DNA of 64,000 bases, from NCBI GenBank assembly GCA_021825445.1, contig JAKAHA010000003.1:37969-101968 (forward strand), written 5' to 3'. Origin of the DNA: a bacterium. Its GTDB lineage: Bacteria; Patescibacteriota; Microgenomatia; UBA1406; GWC2-37-13. A model generated the notes under the pieces. It searched no databases. It was not told the origin of the DNA and saw nothing but the letters and a program-made list of their open reading frames with translations. The position numbers were made by a program, and so were the translations under genes. This document shows, piece by piece, positions 47,997 through 56,447 of the stretch; the stretch's first letter is position 1; the number at the start of each line of letters is the position of its first letter.

Positions 47997-48069
47997 TCAC
48001 TCACACCGCACACAGACCTCAATAAAGAGGTTGTACTTGGTAATGAGTTGATAAGATGCGTTTTTCATG
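47997..48069 (-). promoter_or_regulatory. structured leader with short ORF MKNASYQLITKYNLFIEVCVRCE
   Basis: TTGACA-N16-TATACT about 10-40 nt upstream; CTTATC-ACTCA..TGAGT-GATAAG long hairpin; terminator downstream. Confidence 0.5.
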
Positions 48070-48139
48070 ATTATAGGATAATAAGTATAACGAAATATTT
48101 GAGGTTGTCAAGAGAAATAAAAAAGAATAAAATGTACTG

Positions 48140-48733
48140 ATGAAAAAAACCTACTTTTTTATTGACGGAACGAATTTATACGCTGGACAATATGAACTTT
48201 TTGGACCAAAAGCATACTTAAATTTTTCTAAATTAATCCAGGAGACAGAAAAAGAACTGAAGACAACTTTTGAAAAGATATATTTTTATGCTTCTTATTC
48301 ACCAAAATCTGAAAAACCAAGTAAGAAAGAAATACTTTACTTAAAGAACGAAGCGCTTTTTTACAAGAATGTAAAACAAATAAAAAATGTCGTTTTTTTC
48401 ACAGGATATCGATCAAAGACCAGCGGTAAAGAGAAAGAAGTTGATGTAAAACTGGCAACCGATTTGGTGGCTTTTTCTTTTTTAAAAAAATATAATCAGG
48501 TTTTTTTAATGACGGGTGATGCAGATTTTCTACAAGCACTCTTTACAATCAATCAATATCACTCCAAAATAAAAATTAATTTAATTTGTTTGGAAAATAA
48601 AATAATGTATCGCGGAATGTTTCGTTTTCAAACATATATCATTCATCTAACAGGTAAAAATATTAAATATAATGAAAGTCGATCTTTAGAAAAAATATAT
48701 TTTAATAAAGAGGCATTTGTTGATGTTATATAA
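48140..48733 (+). CDS. NYN-domain (LabA/DUF88-like) putative RNase
   Basis: YFFIDGTNLYAG, KEVDVKLATDLVAF, LMTGDADFLQAL. Confidence 0.82.
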   Translation: MKKTYFFIDGTNLYAGQYELFGPKAYLNFSKLIQETEKELKTTFEKIYFYASYSPKSEKPSKKEILYLKNEALFYKNVKQIKNVVFFTGYRSKTSGKEKEVDVKLATDLVAFSFLKKYNQVFLMTGDADFLQALFTINQYHSKIKINLICLENKIMYRGMFRFQTYIIHLTGKNIKYNESRSLEKIYFNKEAFVDVI

Positions 48734-48738
48734 AAAGC

Positions 48739-48760
48739 CCCTGCATGCATGCATGCAGGG
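48739..48760. repeat. 22-nt perfect palindrome CCCTGCATGCATGCATGCAGGG
   Basis: Directly read; possible bidirectional/minus-strand terminator. Confidence 0.85.
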
Positions 48761-48801
48761 TAGATTAACCAAATTATAAGCTATAATAAATAATTGTCAA
48801 T

Positions 48802-50655
48802 ATGAAAAAAATTAATGTTCAGGATACAGTAAATAAAGTCGGACAGATCGTAGAGCTTTATGGATGGGTTGATACTAAGCGTGATCATAAAAAAATAGTA
48901 TTCATTGATTTGAGGGACAGGACAGGAGCAGTCCAGGTCGTTGGTGGCGAAGAATTTAAAGCGCTTTCCGAGGAGGATGTTGTTTATATTAAAGGCTTGG
49001 TCAAAAAAAGGCCGGATAAAATGGTCAACCAAAAAACAAAAACCGGAAATATCGAAATTGAAGCCAAAGAAGTCAGGGTTCTTAACAAGACCAAACCGCT
49101 TCCTCTTCCCGTCAATACTGATGGACATGATATTGATGAAGAAGTCAGACTTAAATACCGTTACCTTGACATCCGTCGTCCCCGAATGTATAAAAATTTG
49201 GCTCTTCGATCAAAATTTATTGACTTAATTCGTCAACATCTGTTTAAACAGGATTTTTTGGAAATTGAAACACCGATACTATCTGAAACTACTCCAGAGG
49301 GTGCTCGCGATTTTATAGTTCCTTCTCGACTACAACCTGGAAAATTTTACGCCCTACCCCAATCGCCTCAACAATATAAACAACTACTTATGGTTGGAGG
49401 AGTGGAGAAATATTTCCAGATAGCCCGCTGTTTTCGAGACGAAGATCCAAGAGCTGACCGGGCTTACGGAGAATTTACACAACTTGATATTGAGATGAGT
49501 TTCGTTGAACGAATTGATGTTATGAATTTAGTCGAAGGTATGATGATTGATATTTATGAAAAATTAAATATTCCAATTAAACAAAAACCTTTCCCTGTTT
49601 TTACTTACGACGAAGCAATAAAAAAATACGGAGCGGATAAATTTGATTTGAGAACTGAAGAAGACAAAAAAAATAATGTTCAAGCTTTTGCCTGGGTCGT
49701 CGACTTTCCATTTTTTGAAAAAACACCCGAAGGCGGTTGGACTTTTACTCACAATCCCTTCTCTGCTCCAAAACCGGAATTTATGAAAGACTTACTGGAG
49801 AAAAAAAATATTGGAAAAATTTTGACAACTCAGTATGATTTGGTCTGCAATGGTTATGAAGTCGGTGGAGGAAGTATCAGGAATCATACTCCTGAGGGAC
49901 TTAAGGCTGTTTTTGAAATAATGGGTCTAAGTGAGGATGAAATCAATCTTAAATTCGGGCATATGATTGAGGCATTAAGCTATGGTGCACCTCCTCACGG
50001 AGGAATTGCACCAGGTATTGATCGACTACTTACCTGCATCACTGGCGAGACTTCAATCCGTGAAGTGATCGCTATGCCGATGTCATCAGGAGGTCGCACT
50101 TCAATTATGAAAGCACCATCGGTCGTCAAGGAAGAAAAATTAAAAGAGTTAGGAATTAGTTTGCGTCAGACAATGAAACAGTCTGAAACACAGAAAAGCG
50201 TTTTTGAAAACATCAAAAATTTACTTGATGTAAATAAAATTTCTTATAAATTAATTGAGCATAAACCAGTCTTTACTTCGGAGGATGCTGCAAAAATTAG
50301 AGGTTCGTCGCTTTCACTTGGAGCCAAAGCATTGATAATGAAGGCAGACAAGAAACCTATTATGATTGTTGTTCCGGGAGATAAAAAAGTGGATACTTCA
50401 ACATTTAAAAAACTTTATCAAATTAAAGATTTGGAAATGGCGACCCGTGAAGAAGTAAAAACCATTTCAGGTGTTGAGGTAGGTGCCGTTCCACCATTTG
50501 GAAATTTGTTTAAAATTCCTCTATATTTTGATCAAACTATAGCTGATAATAAAACTGTTTTTTTTAACGCCGGAAGTCATAGCAAATCAATTTCAATGAA
50601 AGGATCGGATCTTGAAAAAGTAACTAAGCCAATTGTTGGAAAATTTTCTAAGTAG
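48802..50655 (+). CDS. aspS: aspartyl-tRNA synthetase fused to C-terminal YbaK/aminoacyl-tRNA deacylase-like domain
   Basis: LPVNTDGHDIDEEVRLKYRYLDIRRP, FRDEDPRADRAYGEFTQLDIEMSF; C-term VFTSEDAAKIRGSSLSLGAKALIM...VEVGAVPPFGN...FFNAGSHSKSISM. Confidence 0.9.
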   Translation: MKKINVQDTVNKVGQIVELYGWVDTKRDHKKIVFIDLRDRTGAVQVVGGEEFKALSEEDVVYIKGLVKKRPDKMVNQKTKTGNIEIEAKEVRVLNKTKPLPLPVNTDGHDIDEEVRLKYRYLDIRRPRMYKNLALRSKFIDLIRQHLFKQDFLEIETPILSETTPEGARDFIVPSRLQPGKFYALPQSPQQYKQLLMVGGVEKYFQIARCFRDEDPRADRAYGEFTQLDIEMSFVERIDVMNLVEGMMIDIYEKLNIPIKQKPFPVFTYDEAIKKYGADKFDLRTEEDKKNNVQAFAWVVDFPFFEKTPEGGWTFTHNPFSAPKPEFMKDLLEKKNIGKILTTQYDLVCNGYEVGGGSIRNHTPEGLKAVFEIMGLSEDEINLKFGHMIEALSYGAPPHGGIAPGIDRLLTCITGETSIREVIAMPMSSGGRTSIMKAPSVVKEEKLKELGISLRQTMKQSETQKSVFENIKNLLDVNKISYKLIEHKPVFTSEDAAKIRGSSLSLGAKALIMKADKKPIMIVVPGDKKVDTSTFKKLYQIKDLEMATREEVKTISGVEVGAVPPFGNLFKIPLYFDQTIADNKTVFFNAGSHSKSISMKGSDLEKVTKPIVGKFSK

Positions 50656-50661
50656 AACAGT

Positions 50662-50721
50662 GTCATTCCCGCGCAGGCGGGAATCCATGTTTTCCTGGAT
50701 CCCCGTTTTCACGGGGATGAC
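50662..50721. repeat. intergenic inverted repeat GTCATTCCCGCGCAGGCGGGAATCCA..TGGATCCCCGTTTTCACGGGGATGAC
   Basis: Directly read. Confidence 0.9.
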
Positions 50722-50750
50722 AAATGTATTCACATACAATACCATAACTT

Positions 50751-51659
50751 ATGAAACCAAAGTACATCTTTCTCTTTACCTTTTTTACTCTCCTCTTTCT
50801 TTTTTATCCCGGTGATTCATATTATTTTCATATCTTTGCTTATAACCGAGATTTAATAAATAAGACAGCTACGGAAACAAAAATTGACATAAATCCCATT
50901 CCTTATTTAAAACTTCCATATTATCCTGAAATCACAGCTGAGAGTATTTATTTAGTAGATTTACCATCTTTTACTCCGATCTTTAACAGAAATGAAAATT
51001 TAAAAATGTTTCCCGCCTCAACAACGAAGGTCTTGACGTCTTTAGTTGCCTATGACTTGTATAAGCCTGACCAAGCTGTTACCGTCAAAAAAACTATTGA
51101 TGAAGGACAGGTAATGGGACTCGTAATCGGTGAAAAAATCACTGTTGAAAATCTTCTTTACGGAATGCTTGTTTATTCAGGAAATGATGCCGCTTACGTC
51201 TTAGCTGATAACTACGGATATGATAAATTTATTAGCTTGATGAACCAAAAAGCCAAAATACTTGGGATGAAAAATAGCCACTTCGTTAACCCTAATGGTT
51301 TGGATTCTGGAGAACAATATACAACCGCATTTGATCTGAGCTTGGCGGCTCGTGAGCTACTCAAAAATCCATATTTAGCAAAGATCGTCTCGACTAAAGA
51401 AATCACCATCTCTGACGTCGATTTTAAATATTTTCATCGCCTTGAGAGCGTCAATAAACTTCTTGGTGAGATTCAAGGACTTGGAGGACTCAAAACTGGC
51501 TATACGGAAAATGCAGGAGAAAACCTAGTATCTTTTTATAAAAAAAACGGTCATCAATTTGTTATCGTCATCTTAAAAAGCTTAGATCGTTTTAATGATA
51601 CGAGAAATATCATAAACTGGATAGAGACGAATGTGGGATATTTAGATGTAAAAATTTAA
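50751..51659 (+). CDS. D-alanyl-D-alanine carboxypeptidase (serine peptidase S11)
   Basis: FPASTTKVLTSLVAYD (SxxK), YSGNDAAYVLAD (SxN), GLKTGYTENAG (KTG). Confidence 0.93.
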   Translation: MKPKYIFLFTFFTLLFLFYPGDSYYFHIFAYNRDLINKTATETKIDINPIPYLKLPYYPEITAESIYLVDLPSFTPIFNRNENLKMFPASTTKVLTSLVAYDLYKPDQAVTVKKTIDEGQVMGLVIGEKITVENLLYGMLVYSGNDAAYVLADNYGYDKFISLMNQKAKILGMKNSHFVNPNGLDSGEQYTTAFDLSLAARELLKNPYLAKIVSTKEITISDVDFKYFHRLESVNKLLGEIQGLGGLKTGYTENAGENLVSFYKKNGHQFVIVILKSLDRFNDTRNIINWIETNVGYLDVKI

Positions 51660-52708
51660 TTTTTAACCGCTGGTACATATCCCACGAAGTTTCCCTCTCC
51701 TAGAAATACGTAAACAGGTTGAAGATAATTCTGATAGGTATCAGGGTCAAAATAACTAAGCTTCATACTTTTGATAACTATATCTTTTTGCCCTTGAGTT
51801 CCCGCAACTATAAGTCCCATGCCACTATTTAACTCCGACCAAGCCTCCTCTCCAGTTTTGACAAAATATGTCCCAACTTGTTCATTTGATTTTTCAAAAA
51901 AAGAAATTTGACTTTTTATTATTTGATATTCATTACCTTGAAAAAGCATAACCACATAATTTTGACTAGTAAAAAACTTTGACGTCACTATCGGATATTC
52001 GTCAATATTTGGTCTATAAAAATCTACTTCAACTAATTGAGCTTTTGAACTTTTTTCTACGTTGACAAAATTTTTATTTATCGGATTAAATTTTAAATAA
52101 ATTACGTTGGTCGCACCCTTGCTTAATTCTTCTGGATAACGTCCAATTTTCTTTAAAAAGTCTATCGCTTTATTTTCAATCACGGTCTTCATTGGAATGC
52201 TTATTTGAGGTGAAGTAAATAATGAATTATCGACTTTTCTATCAAATTTATAATTAAAGTTAGAAATATCGATAGATAAAGTCTTATCGGAATCCGAAAA
52301 AGTTGCAATTTTTCCAACTAATTGGTGCTTTACCACCTCTGTATTAAAACCAAAACTTTTTGCTATTAAATATATCTTTTCGCTATATCCGAAACGAGCA
52401 TTATTTTCTGGTAAAAAATAGACATTAGCTGTCGACGTAGCTGTAACTGGTTGACCTTCAATCGTATCTAAGGTGAATTTAAAACCTGCACTTGATGAGG
52501 CATGAGCTATGACGGGTAAACTAACTTTTCCAAAAATTGGATTAGTAAAAGTTGTGACGGTCTTATTAGATTCTAAATAGATTAGTGTCAATTTGATTGA
52601 ATAAAAAAATATTAAAAAAACTAGACAAAATAAAACAAAATATGGTAAAAATTTTCGAAAGTAATAAGATATTTCGGTTAACGACATATTAGTCTTGGCA
52701 ACAAACAA
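51656..52708 (-). CDS. hypothetical membrane-anchored protein
   Basis: N-terminal TM plus large extracytoplasmic region. Confidence 0.55.
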   Translation of the reverse strand: MFVAKTNMSLTEISYYFRKFLPYFVLFCLVFLIFFYSIKLTLIYLESNKTVTTFTNPIFGKVSLPVIAHASSSAGFKFTLDTIEGQPVTATSTANVYFLPENNARFGYSEKIYLIAKSFGFNTEVVKHQLVGKIATFSDSDKTLSIDISNFNYKFDRKVDNSLFTSPQISIPMKTVIENKAIDFLKKIGRYPEELSKGATNVIYLKFNPINKNFVNVEKSSKAQLVEVDFYRPNIDEYPIVTSKFFTSQNYVVMLFQGNEYQIIKSQISFFEKSNEQVGTYFVKTGEEAWSELNSGMGLIVAGTQGQKDIVIKSMKLSYFDPDTYQNYLQPVYVFLGEGNFVGYVPAVKN

Positions 52709-52770
52709 ACATTTTTTTGATAATTAGAGCTATCATTTTGATGAATCTATGGGTAATATCCATATGTTAT

Positions 52771-53025
52771 TTATAGCAGAAATTTAGCAACGAATATAGC
52801 GATAAATAAAAGAATAGCTGAAACAACAATCCTTTGGTAAGGAAAAAAAACTTTCCCATGATTAAATTTTCTTAAAAATATATCTGATACTATTGAAAGA
52901 AAAATCGTGACCAAACTAATTATTAAAATATTATTTATATCTAACCCTCTAGATAATAATAACCCTCCCCCAATTGTTAAAAAACATGCCGGACACATAA
53001 GTATTATGATAAAATTTATCAGCAT
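52771..53025 (-). CDS. small membrane protein
   Basis: 84 aa, MCPACFLTIGGG start region, 2-3 TM. Confidence 0.45.
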   Translation of the reverse strand: MLINFIIILMCPACFLTIGGGLLLSRGLDINNILIISLVTIFLSIVSDIFLRKFNHGKVFFPYQRIVVSAILLFIAIFVAKFLL

Positions 53026-53063
53026 TAATTACAATCAATAAAAAGACTTTAAATTGATTATTT

Positions 53064-53086
53064 TGATGTGATAAATCACACCACTA
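53064..53086. repeat. single GTAG-type palindrome unit
   Basis: gatGTGATAAATCACaccaCTAC, half of the BIME at 44622/38033. Confidence 0.8.
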
Positions 53087-53140
53087 CTCAAATATAAATA
53101 CATTTTTTGGTTGTTTTAGTGATATAATTTCTTTGGTTTT

Positions 53141-53223
53141 GTCGGGGTGGCGAAATGGTATACGCGTCAGCTTGAGGGGCTGATGACCGCAAGGTTGTGG
53201 AGGTTCAAGTCCTCTCCCCGACA
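53141..53223 (+). tRNA. tRNA-Leu (anticodon GAG)
   Basis: GTCGGGG/CCCCGAC acceptor stem, long variable arm, GGTTCAAGTCC T-loop, loop TTGAGGG; no encoded CCA; TGaTATAAT upstream. Confidence 0.95.
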
Positions 53224-54579
53224 CTATTTTCTCTCAATCGTATAAACATACGGATAATATAAAAACAGTGCGGGGGGATCGTCCTGAATCGCTTTTTGAA
53301 ATTCCAAATAGAATTTAATTCGATCTTCAATATTGATCGTTGATCTTCCATCTTCAAGTAGTTTATCGATTTTGACGTTTGAATAATTACCAATATTACC
53401 CTCTTTTTGAGTCGAATGCCAAAAATAATACTGATCTGGATCCTGAGGAACTTTCCAATAAACTAACAGCAAATCAAAATTATCAGGTTTGTCGTATGTA
53501 ATCATATTAATATCTACTTTTAATCCAGTTTTTTCAATCTCACTGGCAATACTATCGGCAGAATCATAATAATTATATGATGTTAGAAGATTTAATCGGG
53601 CTGACTCAGTAGCTTCAATTTCTTTTTTAACAATTTTTGTAGCCGTATCTATGTCATAAGAATTAGTTTTTAAATTTGAATTATATGCCCAAGACATTGG
53701 AGATATTGGACCTCGAGCAATTTCGCCTGACTCTGAAAGTTTTTCATAATTAATCATCATTGCAAATGCATCTTTAATATCTTTATTTGCAAACGTCTTA
53801 TCTTTACTATTAAAAAATAATGTCAAAAGCCTTGAATAATCAACCGATTTTGTAATCCTGGTATTTTTCCAATTTATAAAAGTATCTGCAACTGATTTTT
53901 TAGTTAATGTCATTTTATTAATCTCCCCTTTTTTATAAGCTACTACTAAATCTGATTCATTGTTATAAAACTTATATTTAATCGTCATTAAATCCTTGGT
54001 GTTGGGAATCAACGTCAATTCAAGCAATGAACCATTGGTAATTTTATACTTCCCTAATTTATAAAAACCAGCTATACCAATAAGTGGCGGACGAATTAAC
54101 GGCTTATTTAGGTAGGTTGGAAAAATTCCAAACGATTTGCTAAGAGAAAAATCTATTACATTTTTATCAATAACTTTTATCTTAACGTCTGAAAATTTAT
54201 AGTCAATATCTGATGCTGTAAATTTTTTATCATCATTCCAAAGCAAATTGTTTTTTAAATAAAATCGATACCGTTTTCCTTGATCTTTAATTTCCCAAGA
54301 ATTTGCCAAGACAGGAATGATTTCACCTTTTTCATTGATCGTCACCAAACCGTTTGAAACTTTTACCATTATCTCATCGGGCAAATTAGTAAAATCATAT
54401 TTACCTGTTAAACCAATTACCTCTTGTTTATTAAATATCAATTTTAAATACGGAGAAACTGATAAGAAGCCAATTAAACTGATAAACCCAATAAAAAAAC
54501 TCATCATGATTAACCTTGAGTATTTCTTAGCAAATTCGAGGAATAACCAATAATAATATCTGAAAGTTTTCTTGTTCAT
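53224..54579 (-). CDS. ABC transporter peptide-type substrate-binding protein (SBP_bac_5)
   Basis: ANSWEIKDQGKRYRFYLKNNLLWNDDKKFTASDIDY, YFWHSTQKEGNIGNYSNVKIDKLLEDGR. Confidence 0.82.
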   Translation of the reverse strand: MNKKTFRYYYWLFLEFAKKYSRLIMMSFFIGFISLIGFLSVSPYLKLIFNKQEVIGLTGKYDFTNLPDEIMVKVSNGLVTINEKGEIIPVLANSWEIKDQGKRYRFYLKNNLLWNDDKKFTASDIDYKFSDVKIKVIDKNVIDFSLSKSFGIFPTYLNKPLIRPPLIGIAGFYKLGKYKITNGSLLELTLIPNTKDLMTIKYKFYNNESDLVVAYKKGEINKMTLTKKSVADTFINWKNTRITKSVDYSRLLTLFFNSKDKTFANKDIKDAFAMMINYEKLSESGEIARGPISPMSWAYNSNLKTNSYDIDTATKIVKKEIEATESARLNLLTSYNYYDSADSIASEIEKTGLKVDINMITYDKPDNFDLLLVYWKVPQDPDQYYFWHSTQKEGNIGNYSNVKIDKLLEDGRSTINIEDRIKFYLEFQKAIQDDPPALFLYYPYVYTIERK

Positions 54580-54794
54580 TTAACAAAAAGATTGATCAAA
54601 GAAACCACTAAAAAAATAACAATAAAAATTGTTGTCAGCCAAAGAATTACTTTTTCCATTCCTCGTCTTGTCTGAAACATTTCTCCTCCACCGCCCCAGG
54701 CACTTCCCAAGCCTGCACCTCTCCCTTGAATTAAAATAAAAACCACTATCAATACACTGAAAATGATATTAAGAATCAAAAGAATATTTTTCAT
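54576..54794 (-). CDS. secG: preprotein translocase subunit SecG
   Basis: LIQGRGAGLGSAWGGGGEMFQTRRGMEKVILWLTTIFI. Confidence 0.9.
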   Translation of the reverse strand: MKNILLILNIIFSVLIVVFILIQGRGAGLGSAWGGGGEMFQTRRGMEKVILWLTTIFIVIFLVVSLINLFVK

Positions 54795-55159
54795 ATCGCT
54801 GTTTCTAATAAATTAATAATTGTTGAAATCGAAAACGAAGAAATAAATACATTTACAAAACTAGAGATCTTAATCCCATAAAAAACCCATTCATTGATAC
54901 CTATCAACTTTAGGCTACTTAAAATATAATAAATGATGACTGCATAAAAAATTGTAGAAAATAAACCTAAAGTTATTATATTTAAGGGTAATAAAATTAT
55001 TTTGCTTGCTGGAATAATTAAATAATAAACTAAGGCAATAATCAATGATGTCTTCAGATATATCATCGGGTCAAGATTAACAGTAAAACCCTTGTTCCAT
55101 AAAGAAGTAATAAATATTGCTACACCTGAAAAAACTATCATTCTCAGTATTTTTTTCAT
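54791..55159 (-). CDS. phage-holin-4-family-like (YvlD-like) membrane protein
   Basis: 4 TM; LPLNIITLGLFSTI motif. Confidence 0.7.
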   Translation of the reverse strand: MKKILRMIVFSGVAIFITSLWNKGFTVNLDPMIYLKTSLIIALVYYLIIPASKIILLPLNIITLGLFSTIFYAVIIYYILSSLKLIGINEWVFYGIKISSFVNVFISSFSISTIINLLETAI

Positions 55160-55169
55160 ATATTGTTCA

Positions 55170-56447
55170 TTATATCAAAAAGTCCTTACTTCTTAAAAAG
55201 AGATGATATTTGTTGGCAAATCGATGTGATTCGTCGCGAAGTAATCTGATTACATTTAAAACTTTACTGTCGTTTTTCAAAAATATATTTGGATATCCTT
55301 CTATTCCCATAATCACCCTATCAGGATTTTTTGCAATCCCAATTAAAGGAATATTTACCTGATTGTTATTAAATATTTGCAGTATCGCTTTTAATTGTGG
55401 GCGACCACCATCGATTATAATTAAATCTGGAGTCGGCCAATCTTGCTTTAACCTTCTCACCATCACTTCTTTTAATCTATCAAAATCTGATTTTAGTCCA
55501 GCAGTTTTAATTTTAAATTTGCGATATTCTTTTTTATCTATTTGACTGTTTTTCATGACAATCATCGACCCAACTGCTTGCTTTAATCCAAGATTACTAA
55601 TATCATAAGTCTCAATTCGATCAAGTTTTTGCAGTTTAGGAAAATATTTTTTAAGTTCAAGTAACATTTCTTCCAAACTATCCCCAAAATTGTTGATGTT
55701 GAACGAAGAGTCATCCTTTAAATGTAATAATCGATCAAATCTAAAAATTTTATTTCTTGTTATAATTGCCTTTTCATAATCTTCATTTTTTATCAAAATT
55801 TTTAATTGACGATTTAATGAACCAATGATTGTTTTTACATTACCGTTTAAGATTGAAATAACCTGTCTAATATTTTTTTTGTATTGTTTTTTGGTAGAGA
55901 CAAGGCATGCCTTGTCTCTACAGTTGGTAATAACATTTGGACAAGGATTACATAAACCAATTTTTGAATAAAAACAGGCTTTTTTAGTGAGATTTTTTTG
56001 AGTACAAAAAGGAATGATTTTTCGAATATCATTAATGATTTTTTCTACCATTCTGACGGATGAAAAGGGACCAAAATAAAGATTTTGACTGTCCGAAGGC
56101 TTGCGTGTTATAAAAATTTTTGGAAACTCATCTTTTATTGTGATTTTTATATAGAGAGGACTTTTATCATCTTTCCAAATCGAATTATATTTTGGCTGAA
56201 GTTCTCTTATTAATTTTGCCTCAAGTAATAATGATTTAAATTCTGATTCTAATATGATCGTTTCTATCTTATCTGAATTTTCAACAATCAATCTTTCTTT
56301 ATTATCAATTTTTGCATTTTCTAAATGCGATATTACTCGAGCTTTTATGTTAATTGATTTACCAATATAATTGATTTCTTGTCCTTTTTTAAAGAAATAA
56401 AGACCTATTGTACTTGGCAAAAAGTTGACTTGATTTTTGGTAATCAT
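55170..56447 (-). CDS. uvrC: excinuclease ABC subunit C, lacking C-terminal (HhH)2 domain
   Basis: GLYFFKKGQEINYIGKSINIKARVISHL GIY-YIG, UVR motif, DLIIIDGGRPQL, RDESHRFA; ends at RSKDFLI. Confidence 0.9.
   Translation of the reverse strand: MITKNQVNFLPSTIGLYFFKKGQEINYIGKSINIKARVISHLENAKIDNKERLIVENSDKIETIILESEFKSLLLEAKLIRELQPKYNSIWKDDKSPLYIKITIKDEFPKIFITRKPSDSQNLYFGPFSSVRMVEKIINDIRKIIPFCTQKNLTKKACFYSKIGLCNPCPNVITNCRDKACLVSTKKQYKKNIRQVISILNGNVKTIIGSLNRQLKILIKNEDYEKAIITRNKIFRFDRLLHLKDDSSFNINNFGDSLEEMLLELKKYFPKLQKLDRIETYDISNLGLKQAVGSMIVMKNSQIDKKEYRKFKIKTAGLKSDFDRLKEVMVRRLKQDWPTPDLIIIDGGRPQLKAILQIFNNNQVNIPLIGIAKNPDRVIMGIEGYPNIFLKNDSKVLNVIRLLRDESHRFANKYHLFLRSKDFLI
55894..55921. repeat. 28-nt perfect palindrome inside uvrC
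   Basis: GTAGAGACAAGGCATGCCTTGTCTCTAC; encodes CRDKACLVST on minus strand. Confidence 0.95.

Noticed and set aside
54791-55159. Prophage holin
   Set aside because: YvlD-like holin-4-family membrane proteins are common chromosomal genes; no other phage genes nearby.
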